A DNA stretch of 64,000 bases from Amblyomma americanum (lineage: Eukaryota; Arthropoda; Arachnida; Ixodida; Ixodidae): NCBI RefSeq assembly GCF_052857255.1, contig NW_027526678.1, positions 62,001-126,000 of the forward strand, given 5' to 3'. Below the pieces are notes generated by a model. It saw only the letters and a program-made list of their open reading frames with translations, was not told the DNA's origin and ran no database searches. Below, in pieces: positions 36,115 to 50,302 of the stretch (position 1 is its first letter; each line of letters starts with the position of its first letter). A program made the position numbers and the translations under genes.

Positions 36115-37631
36115 GATTTGACGCGTATCAGAGGAACACTTGTAAAGCCGATGTGTTGTGATTTAGCTCGTTTCGGTCTAAAACAGCTTGTTTCGCTGTA
36201 TTAAGCAGGAATACATGCTTTTCGCGCAGTTATAAGAGAAAAAGTTTTAAAGGCATGTCACAGGGACACTTGTAAAACCGATGTGTTCAGATTTACCCCG
36301 TTTCGGTCTAAAAGAGGTTGATTCCTTAGACTAAGCACGAATACATGCTTTTCGCGCAGTTATAAGAGAAAAAAGTTTTGACGCGTATCAGAGGAACACT
36401 TGTAAAACCGATGTGTTGTGATTTAGCTCGTTTCGGTCTAAAACAGCTTGTTTCGCTGTATTAAGCAAGAATACATGCTTTTCGCGCAGTTATAAGAGAA
36501 AAAGTTTTGACGCGTGTCACAGGGACACTTGTAAAACCGATGTGTTCAGATTTAGCTCGTTTCGGTCTAAAACAACTTGTTTCGTTGTATTAAGCACGAA
36601 TACATGCTTTTCGCGCAGTTATAAGAGAAAAAGTTTAGACGCGTATCAGAGGAACACTTGTAAAACCGATGTGTTGTGATTTAGCTCGTTTCGGTCTAAA
36701 ACAGCTTGTTTCGTTGTATTAAGCAAGAATACATGCTTTTCGCGCAGTTATAAGAGAAAAAGATTTGACGCGTATCAGAGGAACACTTGTAAAGCCGATG
36801 TGTTGTGATTTAGCTCATTTCGGTCTAAAACAGCTTGTTTCGCTGTATTAAGCAGGAATACATGCTTTTCGCGCAGTTATAAGAGAAAAAGATTTAAAGG
36901 CATGTCACAGGGACACTTGTAAAACCGATGTGTTCAGATTTACGCCGTTTCGGTCTAAAACAGCTTGTTTCGTTAGACTAAGCACGAATACATGCCTTTC
37001 GCGCAGTTATAAGAGAAAAAAGTTTTGACGCGTATCAGAGGAACACTTGTAAAACCGATGTGTTGTGATTTAGCTCGCTTCGGTCTAAGACTGCTTGTTT
37101 CGCTGTATTAGGCAAGAATACGTGCTTTTCGCGCAGTTATAAGAGAAAAAGTTTTGACGAGTATCACGTGGATACTTGTAAAACCGATGCGTTCAGATAC
37201 AGCTTGTTTCGGTCTAAAACAGCTTGTTTCGTCGTATTAAGCACGAATACATGCTTTTCGCGCAGTTATAAGAGAAAAAGATTTGACGCGTATCAGAGAA
37301 ACACTTGAAAAACCGATGTGTTGTGATTTAGCTCGTTTCGGTCTAAAACAGCTTGTTTCGTTGTATTAAGCAAGAATACATGCTTTTCGCGCAGTTATAA
37401 GAGAAAAAGTTTTGACGCGTATCAGAGGAACACTTGTAAAACCGATGTGTTGTGATTTAGTTCGTTTCGGTCTAAAACAGCTTGTTTCGCTGTATTAAGC
37501 AAGAATACATGCTTTTCGCGCAGTTATAAGAGAAAAAGTTTTGACGCGTGTCACAGGGACACTTGTAAAACCGATGTGTTGTGATTTAGCTCGTTTCGGT
37601 CTAAAACAGCTTGTTTCGTTGTATTAGGCAA
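36115..37631. repeat. HOR unit 17 (1,517 bp, short type)
   Basis: It is the counterpart of the unit at 18585 and has the same length. It shares AAAGAGGTTGATTCC (about 36312) and the CACGTG monomer (37151-37279). Private changes are AGCTCGCTTCGG (about 37073) and ACTTGAAAAACC (about 37303). Confidence 0.89.
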
Positions 37632-39390
37632 GATTTGACGCGTATCAGAGGAACACTTGTAAAGCCGATGTGTTGTGATTTAGCTCGTTTCGGTCTAAAA
37701 CAGCTTGTTTCGCTGTATTAAGCAGGAATACATGCTTTTCGCGCAGTTATAAGAGAAAAAGTTTTAAAGGCATGTCACAGGGACACTTGTAAAACCGATG
37801 TGTTCAGATTTACGCCGTTTCGGTCTAAAACAGCTTGTTTCGTTAGACTAAGCACGAATACATGCTTTTCGCGCAGTTATAAGAGAAAAAAGTTTTGACG
37901 CGTATCAGAGGAACACTTGTAAAACCGATGTGTTGTGATTTAGCTCGTTTCGGTCTAAAACAGCTTGTTTCGTTGTATTAAGCAAGAATACATGCTTTTC
38001 GCGCAGTTATAAGAGAAAAAGTTTTGACGCGTATCACAGGGACACTTGTAAATTGATGTGTTCACATTTAGCTCGTTTCGGTCTAAAACAGCTTGTTTCG
38101 TTAGACTAAGCACGAATACATGCTTTTCGCGCAGTTATAAGAGAAAAAGTTTTGACGCGTGTCACAGGGACACTTGTAAAACCGATGTGTTCAAATTTAG
38201 CTCGTTTCGGTCTAAAACAACTTGTTTCGTTGTAATAGGCACGAATACATGCTTTTCGCGCAGTTATAAGAGAAAAACGTTTTGACGCGTATCAGAGGAA
38301 GACTTGTAAAACCGATGTGTTGTGATTTAGCTCGTTTTGGTCTAAAACAGCTTGTTTCGCTGTGTTAAGCAAGAATACGTGCTTTTCGCGTAGTTATAAG
38401 AGAAAAAGTTTTGACGCGTGTCACAGGGACACTTGTAAAACCGATGTGTTCAGATCTAGCTCGTTTTGGTCTAAAACAGCTTGTTTCGCTGTATTAAGCA
38501 AGAATACGTGCTTTTCGCGTAGTTATAAGAGAAAAAGTTTTGACGCGTGTCACAGGGACACTTGTAAAACCGATGTGTTCAGATCTAGCTCGTTTTGGTG
38601 TAAAACAGCTTGTTTCGTTGTATTAAGCACGAATACATGCTTTTCGCGCAGTTATAAGCGAAAAAGTTTAGACGCGTATCAGAGGAACACTTGTAAAACC
38701 AATGTGTTCAGATTTACCTCGTTTCGGTCTAAAACAGCTTGTTTCGTTGAACTAAGCACGAATACATGCTTTTCGCGCAGTTATAAGAGAAAAAAGTTTT
38801 GACGCGTATCAGAGGAACACTTGTAAAACCGATGTGTTGTGATTTAGCTCGTTTCGGTCTAAAACAGCTTGTTTCGCTGTATTAAGCAAGAATACATGCT
38901 TTTCGCGCAGTTATAAGAGAAAAAGTTTTGACGCGTGTCACAGGGACACTTGTAAAACCGATGTGTTCAGATTTAGCTCGTTTCGGTCTAAAACAGCTTG
39001 TTTCGTCGTATTAAGCACGAATACATGCTTTTCGCGCAGTTATAAGAGAAAAAGTTTAGACGCGTATCAGAGGAACACTTATAAAACCGATGTGTTGTGA
39101 TTTAGCTCGTTTCGGTCTAAAACAGCTTGTTTCGCTGTATTAAGCAAGAATACATGCTTTTCGCGCAGTTATAAGACGCGTGTCCCAGAACACTTGTAAA
39201 ACCGATGTGTTCATATTTAGCTCGTTTCGGTCTAAAACAGCTTGTTTCGTTGTATTAAGCACGAATACATGCTTTTCGCGCAGTGATAAGAGAAAAAGTT
39301 TAGACGCGTATCAGAGGAACACTTGTAAAACCGATGTGTTGTGATTTGCACGTTTCGGTCTAAAACAGCTTGTTTCGTTGTATTAAGCAA
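37632..39390. repeat. HOR unit 18 (1,759 bp, short type)
   Basis: It is the counterpart of the unit at 20102 but keeps two monomers (AAAGGCATG with TTTACGCCG, then a type-A monomer) before the AAATTGATG monomer. It shares GTGTCCCAGAACAC in the 115-bp monomer (deletion at 39171). It probably represents the fuller form of this unit. Confidence 0.87.
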
Positions 39391-40648
39391 GATTTGACGC
39401 GTATCAGAGGAACACTTGTAAAGCCGATGTGTTGTGATTTAGCTCGTTTCGGTCTAAAACAGCTTGTTTCGCTGTATTAAGCAGGAATACATGCTTTTCG
39501 CGCAGTTATAAGAGAAAAAGTTTTAAAGGCATGTCACAGGGACACTTGTAAAACCGATGTGTTCAGATTTAGCTCGTTTCGGTCTAAAACAACTTGTTTC
39601 GTTGTATTAAGCACGAATACATGCTTTTCGCGCAGTTATAAGAGAAAAAGTTTAGACGCGTATCAGAGGAACACTTGTAAAACCGATGTGTTGTGATTTA
39701 GCTCGTTTCGGTCTAAAACAGCTTGTTTCGTTGTATTAAGCAAGAATACATGCTTTTCGCGCAGTTATAATAGAAAAAGATTTGACGCGTATCAGAGGAA
39801 CACTTGTAAAGCCGATGTGTTGTGATTTAGCTCATTTCGGTCTAAAACAGCTTGTTTCGCTGTATTAAGCAGGAATACATGCTTTTCGCGCAGTTATAAG
39901 AGAAAAAGATTTAAAGGCATGTCACAGGGACACTTGTAAAACCGATGTGTTCAGATTTACGCCGTTTCGGTCTAAAACAGCTTGTTTCGTTAGACTAAGC
40001 ACGAATACATGCCTTTCGCGCAGTTATAAGAGAAAAAAGTTTTGACGCGTATCAGAGGAACACTTGTAAAACCGATGTGTTGTGATTTAGCTCGTTTCGG
40101 TCTAAGACTGCTTGTTTCGCTGTATTAGGCAAGAATACGTGCTTTTCGCGCAGTTATAAGAGAAAAAGTTTTGACGAGTATCACGTGGATACTTGTAAAA
40201 CCGATGCGTTCAGATACAGCTTGTTTCGGTCTAAAACAGCTTGTTTCGTCGTATTAAGCACGAATACATGCTTTTCGCGCAGTTATAAGAGAAAAAGATT
40301 TGACGCGTATCAGAGAAACACTTGTAAAACCGATGTGTTGTGATTTAGCTCGTTTCGGTCTAAAACAGCTTGTTTCGTTGTATTAAGCAAGAATACATGC
40401 TTTTCGCGCAGTTATAAGAGAAAAAGATTTGACGCGTATCAGAGGAACACTTGTAAAACCGATGTGTTGTGATTTAGCTCGTTTCGGTCTAAAACAGCTT
40501 GTTTCGCTGTATTAAGCAAGAATACATGCTTTTCGCGCAGTTATAAGAGAAAAAGTTTTGACGCGTGTCACAGGGACACTTGTAAAACCGATGTGTTGTG
40601 ATTTAGCTCGTTTCGGTCTAAAACAGCTTGTTTCGTTGTATTAGGCAA
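39391..40648. repeat. HOR unit 19 (1,258 bp, short type)
   Basis: It is the counterpart of the unit at 21602 without that unit's private 48-bp deletion. It lacks the ACCCCG monomer and the type-A monomer after it: AAAGGCATGTCAC continues directly into TTCAGATTTAGCTCG and AACAACTTG (about 39560-39600). It carries TTATAATAGAAAAAG and the CACGTG monomer (40168-40296). Confidence 0.86.
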
Positions 40649-42407
40649 GATTTGACGCGTATCAGAGGAACACTTGTAAAGCCGATGTGTTGTGATTTAG
40701 CTCGTTTCGGTCTAAAACAGCTTGTTTCGCTGTATTAAGCAGGAATACATGCTTTTCGCGCAGTTATAAGAGAAAAAGATTTAAAGGCATGTCACAGGGA
40801 CACTTGTAAAACCGATGTGTTCAGATTTACGCCGTTTCGGTCTAAAACAGCTTGTTTCGTTAGACTAAGCACGAATACATGCTTTTCGCGCAGTTATAAG
40901 AGAAAAAAGTTTTGACGCGTATCAGAGGAACACTTGTAAAACCGGTGTGTTGTGATTTAGCTCGTTTCGGTCTAAAACAGCTTGTTTCGTTGTATTAAGC
41001 AAGAATACATGCTTTTCGCGCAGTTATAAGAGAAAAAGTTTTGACGCGTATCACAGGGACACTTGTAAATCGATGTGTTCACATTTAGCTCGTTTCGGTC
41101 TAAAACAGCTTGTTTCGTTAGACTAAGCACGAATACATGCTTTTCGCGCAGTTATAAGAGAAAAAGTTTTGACGCGTGTCACAGGGACACTTGTAAAACC
41201 GATGTGTTCAAATTTAGCTCGTTTCGGTCTAAAACAACTTGTTTCGTTGTAATAAGCACGAATACATGCTTTTCGCGCAGTTATAAGAGAAAAACGTTTT
41301 GACGCGTATCAGAGGAAGACTTTTAAAACCGATGTGTTGTGATTTAGCTCGTTTTGGTCTAAAACAGCTTGTTTCGCTGTGTTAAGCAAGAATACGTGCT
41401 TTTCGCGTAGTTATAAGAGAAAAAGTTTTGACGCGTGTCACAGGGACACTTGTAAAACCGATGTGTTCAGATCTAGCTCGTTTTGGTCTAAAACAGCTTG
41501 TTTCGCTGTATTAAGCAAGAATACGTGCTTTTCGCGTAGTTATAAGAGAAAAAGTTTTGACGCGTGTCACAGGGACACTTGTAAAACCGATGTGTTCAGA
41601 TCTAGCTCGTTTTGGTGTAAAACAGCTTGTTTCGTTGTATTAAGCACGAATACATGCTTTTCGCGCAGTTATAAGCGAAAAAGTTTAGACGCGTATCAGA
41701 GGAACACTTGTAAAACCAATGTGTTCAGATTTACCTCGTTTCGGTCTAAAACAGCTTGTTTCGTTGAACTAAGCACGAATACATGCTTTTCGCGCAGTTA
41801 TAAGAGAAAAAAGTTTTGACGCGTATCAGAGGAACACTTGTAAAACCGATGTGTTGTGATTTAGCTCGTTTCGGTCTAAAACAGCTTGTTTCGCTGTATT
41901 AAGCAAGAATACATGCTTTTCGCGCAGTTATAAGAGAAAAAGTTTTGACGCGTGTCACAGGGACACTTGTAAAACCGATGTGTTCAGATTTAGCTCGTTT
42001 CGGTCTAAAACAGCTTGTTTCGTCGTATTAAGCACGAATACATGCTTTTCGCGCAGTTATAAGAGAAAAAGTTTAGACGCGTATCAGAGGAACACTTATA
42101 AAACCGATGTGTTGTGATTTAGCTCGTTTCGGTCTAAAACAGCTTGTTTCGCTGTATTAAGCAAGAATACATGCTTTTCGCGCAGTTATAAGACGCGTGT
42201 CACAGAACACTTGTAAAACCGATGTGTTCATATTTAGCTCGTTTCGGTCTAAAACAGCTTGTTTCGTTGTATTAAGCACGAATACATGCTTTTCGCGCAG
42301 TGATAAGAGAAAAAGTTTAGACGCGTATCAGAGGAACACTTGTAAAACCGATGTGTTGTGATTTGCACGTTTCGGTCTAAAACAGCTTGTTTCGTTGTAT
42401 TAAGCAA
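40649..42407. repeat. HOR unit 20 (1,759 bp, short type)
   Basis: It matches the first part of the unit at 23071 (AAACCGGTG, ACTTTTAAAACC, two BglII monomers, 115-bp monomer at 42188). It ends cleanly with CAGTGATAAG, TTTGCACG and the boundary monomer, which suggests it is closer to the original arrangement. Confidence 0.86.
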
Positions 42408-43532
42408 GATTTGACGCGTATCAGAGGAACACTTGTAAAGCCGATGTGTTGTGATTTAGCTCGTTTCGGTCTAAAACAGCTTGTTTCGCTGTATTAAGCA
42501 GGAATACATGCTTTTCGCGCAGTTATAAGAGAAAAAGTTTTGACGCGTGTCACAGGGACACTTGTAAAACCGATGTGTTCAGATTTAGCTCGTTTCGGTC
42601 TAAAACAGCTTGTTTCGTTGTATTAAGCACGAATACATGCTTTTCGCGCAGTTATAAGAGAAAAAGTTGACGCGTATCAGAGGAACACTAGTAAAACCGA
42701 TGTGTTGTGATTTAGCTCGTTTCGGTCTAAAACAGCTTGTTTCGTTGTATTAAACAAGAATACATTCTTTTCGCGCAGTTATCAGAGAAAAAGTTTTGAC
42801 GCGTATCAGAGGAACACTTGTAAAACCAATGTGTTCAGATTTACCTCGTTTCGGTCTAAAACAGCTTGTTTCGTTGAACTAAGCACGAATACATGCTTTT
42901 CGCGCAGTTATAGGAGAAAAAAGTTTTGACGCGTATCAGAGGAACACTTGTAAAACCGATGTGTTGTGATTTAGCTCGTTTCGGTCTAAAACAACTTGTT
43001 TCGCTGTATTAAGCAAGAATACATGCTTTTCGCGCTGTTATAAGAGAAAAAGTTTTGACGCCTGTCACAGGGACACTTGTAAAACCGATGTGTTCAGATT
43101 TAGCTCGTTTCGGTCTAAAACAGCTTGTTTCGTCGTATTCAGCACGAATACATGCTTTTCGCGCAGTTATAAGAGAAAAAGTTTAGACGCGTATCAGAGA
43201 AACACTTGTATAACCGATGTGTTGTGATTTAGCTCGTTTCGGTCTAAAACAGCTTGTTTCGTTGTATTAAGCAAGAATACATGCTTTTCGCGCAGTTATA
43301 AGAGAAAAAGTTTTGACGCGTATCAGAGGAACACTTGTAAAACCGATGTGTTGTGATTTAGCTCGTTTCGGTCTAAAACAGCTTGTTTCGCTGTATTAAG
43401 CAAGAATACATGCTTTTCGCGCAGTTATAGGAGAAAAAGTTTTGACGCGTGTCACAGGGACACTTGTAAAACCGATGTGTTGTGATTTAGCTCGTTTCGG
43501 TCTAAAACAGCTTGTTTCGTTGTATTAAGCAA
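42408..43532. repeat. HOR unit 21 (1,125 bp, right end of super-HOR copy 2)
   Basis: It starts with an AAAGCC monomer and then joins the m16-m23 part of a long HOR. It carries the same GACGCCTGTCAC, GTATTCAGCA, TTGTATAACC and ATAGGAGAAAAAG variants that close the units at 5763 and 25215. Confidence 0.86.
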
Positions 43533-45821
43533 GATTTGACGCGTATCAGAGGAACACTTGTAAAGCCGATGTGTTGTGATTTAGCTAGTTTCTGTCTAAA
43601 ACAGCTTGTTTCGCTGTATTAAGCAGGAATACATGCTTTTCGCGCAGTTATAAGAGAAAAAGTTTTAAAGGCATGTCACAGGGACACTTGTAAAACCGAT
43701 GTGTTCAGATTTACCACGTTTCGGTCTAAAACAGCTTGTTTCTTTAGACTAAGCACGAATACATGCTTTTCGCGCAGTTATAAGAGAAAAAAGTTTTGAC
43801 GCGTATCAGAGGAACACTTGTAAAACCGATGTGTTGTGATTTAGCTCGTTTCGGTCTAAAACAGCTTGTTTCGTTGTATTAAGCAAGAATACATGCTTTT
43901 CGCGCAGTTATAAGAGAAAAAGTTTTGACGCGTTTCACAGGGACACTTGTAAATCGATGTGTTCACATTTAGCTCGTTTCGGTCTAAAACAGCTTGTTTC
44001 GTTAGACTAAGCACGAATACATGCTTTTCGCGCAGTTATAAGAGAAAACGTTTTGACGCGTGTCACAGGGACACTTGTAAAACCGATGTGTTCAAATTTA
44101 GCTCGTTTCGGTCTAAAACAACTTGTTTCGTTGTAATAAGCACGAATACATGCTTTTCGCGCAGTTATAAGAGAAAAACGTTTTGACGCGTATCAGAGGA
44201 AGACTTGTAAAACCGATGTGTTGTGATTTAGCTCGTTTCGGTCTAAAACAGCTCGTTTCGCTGTAGTAAGCAAGAATACATGCTTTTCGCGCAGTTATAA
44301 GACAAAAAGTTTTGACGCGTGTCACAGGGACACTTGTGAAACAGATGTGCTCAGATTTACCTCGTTTCGGTCTAAAACAGCTTGTTTCGTTGAACTAAGC
44401 ACGAATACATGCTTTTCGCGCAGTTATAAGAGAAAAAAGTTTTGACGCGTATCAGAGGATCACTTGTAAAACCGATGTGTTGCGATTTAGCTCGTTTCGG
44501 TCTAAAACAGCTTGCTTCTTTGTATTAAGCAAGAATACATGCTTTTCGCGCAGTTATAAGAGAAAAAGTTTTGACGCGTATCAGAGGAACACTTGTAAAA
44601 CCGATGTGTTGTGATTTACCTCGTTTCGGTCTAAAACAGCTTGTTTCGTTGTATTAAGCACGAATACATGCTTTTCGCGCAGTTATAAGAGAAAAAGTTT
44701 AGACGCGTATCAGAGGAACACTTGTAAAACCGAGGTGTTGTGATTTAGCTCGTTTCGGTCTAAAACAGCTTGTTTCGTTGTATTAAGCAAGAATACATGC
44801 TTTTCGCGCAGTTATAAGAGAAAAAGTTTTGACGCGTATCAGAGGAACACTTGTAAAACCGATGTGTTGTGATTTAGCTAGTTTCGGTCTAAAACAGCTT
44901 GTTTCGCTGTATTAAGCAAGAATACATGCTTTTCGCGCAGTTATAAGAGAAAAAGTTTTGACGCGTGTCACAGGGACAATTGTAAAACCGATGTGTTCAG
45001 ATTTACCTCGTTTCGGTCTAAAACAGCTTGTTTCGTTGTATTAAGCACGAATACATGCTTTTCGCGCAGTTATAAGAGAAAAAGTTGACGCGTATCAGAG
45101 GAACACTAGTGAAACCGATGTGTTGTGATTTAGCTCGTTTCGGTCTAAAACAGCTTGTTTCGTTGTATTAAACAAGAATACATTCTTTTCGCGCAGTTAT
45201 CAGAGAAAAAGTTTTGACGCGTATCAGAGGAACACTTGTAAAACCAATGTGTTCAGATTTACCTCGTTTCGGTCTAAAACAGCTTGTTTCGTTGAACTAA
45301 GCACGAATACATGCTTTTCGCGCAGTTATAGGAGAAAAAAGTTTTGACGCGTATCAGAGGAACACTTGTAAAACCGATGTGTTGTGATTTAGCTCGTTTC
45401 GGTCTAAAACAACTTGTTTCGCTGTATTAAGCAAGAATACATGCTTTTCGCGCTGTTATAAGAGAAAAAGTTTTGACGCGTGTCACAGGGACACTTGTAA
45501 AACCGATGTGTTCAGATTTAGCTCGTTTCGGTCTAAAACAGCTTGTTTCGTTGTATTAAGCAAGAATACATGCTTTTCGCGCAGTTATAAGAGAAAAAGT
45601 TTTGACGCGTATCAGAGGAACACTTGTAAAACCGATGTGTTGTGATTTAGCTCGTTTCGGTCTAAAACAGCTTGTTTCGCTGTATTAAGCAAGAATACAT
45701 GCTTTTCGCGCAGTTATAAGAGAAAAAGTTTTGACGCGTGTCACAGGGACACTTGTAAAACCGATGTGTTGTGATTTAGCTCGTTTAGGTCTAAAACAGC
45801 TTGTTTCGTTGTATTAAGCAA
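43533..45821. repeat. HOR unit 22 (2,289 bp, 18-mer)
   Basis: It is the third counterpart of the unit at 8697, with a chimeric m6/m10 monomer at 44180-44308. It has CTTGCTTCTTTG in m12 (about 44511) where copies 1 and 2 have CTTGTTTCTTTG, and normal TTCGGTCTAAAAC where they have TTCGATCTAAAAC. Private change: GAGAAAACG at about 44042. Confidence 0.89.
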
Positions 45822-48371
45822 GATTTGACGCGTATCAGAGGAACACTTGTAAAGCCGATGTGTTGTGATTTAGCTCGTTTCGGTCTAAAACAGCTTGTTT
45901 CGCTGTATTAAGCAGGAATACATGCTTTTCGCGCAGTTATAAGAGAAAAAGTTTAAAGGCATGTCACAGGGACACTTGTAAAACCGATGTGTTCAGATTT
46001 ACCACGTTTCGGTCTAAAACAGCTTGTTTCGTTAGACTAGCACGAATACATGCTTTTCGCGCAGTTATAAGAGAAAAAAGTTTTGACGCGTATCAGAGGA
46101 ACACTTGTAAAACCGATGTGTTGTGATTTAGCTCGTTTCGGTCTAAAACAGCTTGTTTCGTTGTATTAAGCAAGAATACATGCTTTTCGCGCAGTTATAA
46201 GAGAAAAAGTTTTGACGCGTTTCACAGGGACACTTGTAAATCGATGTGTTCACATTTAGCTCGTTTCGGTCTAAAACAGCTTGTTTCGTTAGACTAAGCA
46301 CGAATACATGCTTTTCGCGCAGTTATAAGAGAAAAAGTTTTGACGCGTGTCACAGGGACACTTGTAAATCCGATGTGTTCAAATTTAGCTCGTTTCGGTC
46401 TAAAACAACTTGTTTCGTTGTAATAAGCACGAATACATGCTTTTCGCGCAGTTATAAGAGAAAAACGTTTTGACGCGTATCAGAGGAAGACTTGTAAAAC
46501 CGATGTGTTGTGATTTAGCTCGTTTTGGTCTAAAACAGCTTGTTTCGCTGTGTTAAGCAAGAATACGTGCTTTTCGCGTAGTTATAAGAGAAAAAGTTTT
46601 GACGCGTGTCACAGGGACACTTGTAAAACCGATGTGTTCAGATCTAGCTCGTTTTGGTGTAAAACAGCTTGTTTCGTTGTATTAAGCACGAATACATGCT
46701 TTTCGCGCAGTTATAAGCGAAAAAGTTTAGACGCGTATCAGAGGAACACTTGTAAAACCGATGTGTTGTGATTTAGCTCGTTTCGGTCTAAAACAGCTTG
46801 TTTCGTTGTATTAAGCAAGAATACATGCTTTTCGCGCAGTTATAAGAGAAAAAGTTTTGACGCGTATCAGAGGAACACTTGTAAAACCGATGTGTTGTGA
46901 TTTAGCTCGTTTCGGTCTAAAACAGCTTGTTTCGTTGTATTAAGCAAGAATACATGCTTTTCGCGCAGTTATAAGAAAAAAATTTTGGACGCGTATCAGA
47001 GGAACACTTGTAAAACCGATGTGTTGTGATTTAGCTCGTTTCGGTCTAAAACAGCTCGTTTCGCTGTAGTAAGCAAGAATACATGCTTTTCGCGCAGTTA
47101 TAAGACAAAAAGTTTTGACGCCTGTCACAGGGACACTTGTGAAACAGATGTGCTCAGATTTACCTCGTTTCGGTCTAAAACAGCTTGTTTCGTTGAACTA
47201 AGCACGAATACATGCTTTTCGCGCAGTTATAAGAGAAAAAAGTTTTGACGCGTATCAGAGGATCACTTGTAAAACCGATGTGTTGCGATTTAGCTCGTTT
47301 CGGTCTAAAACAGCTTGTTTCTTTGTATTAAGCAAGAATACATGCTTTTCGCGCAGTTATAAGAGAAAAAGTTTTGACGCGTATCAGAGGAACACTTTGT
47401 AAAACCGATGTGTTGTGATTTACCTCGTTTCGGTCTAAAACAGCTTGTTTCGTTGTATTAAGCACGAATACATGCTTTTCGCGCAGTTATAAGAGAAAAA
47501 GTTTAGACGCGTATCAGAGGAACACTTGTAAAACCGAGGTGTTGTGATTTAGCTCGTTTCGGTCTAAAACAGCTTGTTTCGTTGTATTAAGCAAGAATAC
47601 ATGCTTTTCGCGCAGTTATAAGAGAAAAAGTTTTGACGCGTATCAGAGGAACACTTGTAAAACCGATGTGTTGTGATTTAGCTAGTTTCGGTCTAAAACA
47701 GCTTGTTTCGCTGTATTAAGCAAGAATACATGCTTTTCGCGCAGTTATAAGAGAAAAAGTTTTGACGCGTGTCACAGGGACACTTGTAAAACCGATGTGT
47801 TCAGATTTAGCTCGTTTCGGTCTAAAACAGCTTGTTTCGTTGTATTAAGCACGAATACATGCTTTTCGCGCAGTTATAAGAGAAAAAGTTGACGCGTATC
47901 AGAGGAACACTAGTAAAACCGATGTGTTGTGATTTAGCTCGTTTCGGTCTAAAACAGCTTGTTTCGTTGTATTAAACAAGAATACATTCTTTTCGCGCAG
48001 TTATCAGAGAAAAAGTTTTGACGCGTATCAGAGGAACACTTGTAAAACCAATGTGTTCAGATTTACCTCGTTTCGGTCTAAAACAGCTTGTTTCGTTGAA
48101 CTAAGCACGAATACATGCTTTTCGCGCAGTTATAGGAGAAAAAAGTTTTGACGCGTATCAGAGGAACACTTGTAAAACCGATGTGTTGTGATTTAGCTCG
48201 TTTCGGTCTAAAACAACTTGTTTCGCTGTATTAAGTAAGAATACATGCTTTACGCGCTGTTATAAGAGAAAAAGTTTTGACGCGTGTCACAGGGACACTT
48301 GTAAAACCGATGTGTTCAGATTTAGCTCGTTTCGGTCTAAAACAGCTTGTTTCGTCGTATTAAGCACGAAT
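43891..48371. repeat. 4,481-bp tandem duplication, left copy
   Basis: This segment and the next (48372-52852) are adjacent near-identical copies. They share variants absent from other super-HOR copies: CTTGCTTCTTTG (about 44511 and 48992) and GACGCCTGTCAC in front of GTGAAACAG (about 47117 and 51598). Differences I noticed are GAGAAAACG (about 44042), one T missing in AGTTTAAAGG (about 45950), GTAAATCCGATG (about 46364) and TTAAGTAAG (about 48231). Confidence 0.88.
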
Positions 48372-50302
48372 ACATGCTTTTCGCGCAGTTATAAGAGAAA
48401 AAGTTTTGACGCGTTTCACAGGGACACTTGTAAATCGATGTGTTCACATTTAGCTCGTTTCGGTCTAAAACAGCTTGTTTCGTTAGACTAAGCACGAATA
48501 CATGCTTTTCGCGCAGTTATAAGAGAAAAAGTTTTGACGCGTGTCACAGGGACACTTGTAAAACCGATGTGTTCAAATTTAGCTCGTTTCGGTCTAAAAC
48601 AACTTGTTTCGTTGTAATAAGCACGAATACATGCTTTTCGCGCAGTTATAAGAGAAAAACGTTTTGACGCGTATCAGAGGAAGACTTGTAAAACCGATGT
48701 GTTGTGATTTAGCTCGTTTCGGTCTAAAACAGCTCGTTTCGCTGTAGTAAGCAAGAATACATGCTTTTCGCGCAGTTATAAGACAAAAAGTTTTGACGCG
48801 TGTCACAGGGACACTTGTGAAACAGATGTGCTCAGATTTACCTCGTTTCGGTCTAAAACAGCTTGTTTCGTTGAACTAAGCACGAATACATGCTTTTCGC
48901 GCAGTTATAAGAGAAAAAAGTTTTGACGCGTATCAGAGGATCACTTGTAAAACCGATGTGTTGCGATTTAGCTCGTTTCGGTCTAAAACAGCTTGCTTCT
49001 TTGTATTAAGCAAGAATACATGCTTTTCGCGCAGTTATAAGAGAAAAAGTTTTGACGCGTATCAGAGGAACACTTGTAAAACCGATGTGTTGTGATTTAC
49101 CTCGTTTCGGTCTAAAACAGCTTGTTTCGTTGTATTAAGCACGAATACATGCTTTTCGCGCAGTTATAAGAGAAAAAGTTTAGACGCGTATCAGAGGAAC
49201 ACTTGTAAAACCGAGGTGTTGTGATTTAGCTCGTTTCGGTCTAAAACAGCTTGTTTCGTTGTATTAAGCAAGAATACATGCTTTTCGCGCAGTTATAAGA
49301 GAAAAAGTTTTGACGCGTATCAGAGGAACACTTGTAAAACCGATGTGTTGTGATTTAGCTAGTTTCGGTCTAAAACAGCTTGTTTCGCTGTATTAAGCAA
49401 GAATACATGCTTTTCGCGCAGTTATAAGAGAAAAAGTTTTGACGCGTGTCACAGGGACAATTGTAAAACCGATGTGTTCAGATTTACCTCGTTTCGGTCT
49501 AAAACAGCTTGTTTCGTTGTATTAAGCACGAATACATGCTTTTCGCGCAGTTATAAGAGAAAAAGTTGACGCGTATCAGAGGAACACTAGTGAAACCGAT
49601 GTGTTGTGATTTAGCTCGTTTCGGTCTAAAACAGCTTGTTTCGTTGTATTAAACAAGAATACATTCTTTTCGCGCAGTTATCAGAGAAAAAGTTTTGACG
49701 CGTATCAGAGGAACACTTGTAAAACCAATGTGTTCAGATTTACCTCGTTTCGGTCTAAAACAGCTTGTTTCGTTGAACTAAGCACGAATACATGCTTTTC
49801 GCGCAGTTATAGGAGAAAAAAGTTTTGACGCGTATCAGAGGAACACTTGTAAAACCGATGTGTTGTGATTTAGCTCGTTTCGGTCTAAAACAACTTGTTT
49901 CGCTGTATTAAGCAAGAATACATGCTTTTCGCGCTGTTATAAGAGAAAAAGTTTTGACGCGTGTCACAGGGACACTTGTAAAACCGATGTGTTCAGATTT
50001 AGCTCGTTTCGGTCTAAAACAGCTTGTTTCGTTGTATTAAGCAAGAATACATGCTTTTCGCGCAGTTATAAGAGAAAAAGTTTTGACGCGTATCAGAGGA
50101 ACACTTGTAAAACCGATGTGTTGTGATTTAGCTCGTTTCGGTCTAAAACAGCTTGTTTCGCTGTATTAAGCAAGAATACATGCTTTTCGCGCAGTTATAA
50201 GAGAAAAAGTTTTGACGCGTGTCACAGGGACACTTGTAAAACCGATGTGTTGTGATTTAGCTCGTTTAGGTCTAAAACAGCTTGTTTCGTTGTATTAAGC
50301 AA
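45822..50302. repeat. HOR unit 23 (4,481 bp, fusion of two HORs)
   Basis: The first 2.5 kb follow the reference 23-mer to m20. Near 48372 the sequence jumps, inside the ACATGCTTTTCGCGC block, back to the m3/m4 part of the 18-mer unit at 43533. No boundary monomer lies between the two parts. The length equals the duplication period, as expected for a tandem duplication by out-of-register exchange. Confidence 0.88.

Larger units (their letters stand above)
26469..43532. repeat. Super-HOR copy 2 (17,064 bp)
   Basis: It has the same order of units as copy 1. The net 708-bp shortening is the sum of -244 (unit at 34627), +259 (unit at 37632), about -211 (unit at 39391), about -514 (units at 40649 and 42408 against 23071 and 25215) and a few bases. 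Most of these steps are whole monomers or known short monomers. Over roughly 5.9 kb (28758-34626) I noticed about four base differences from copy 1, without a formal alignment. Confidence 0.9.
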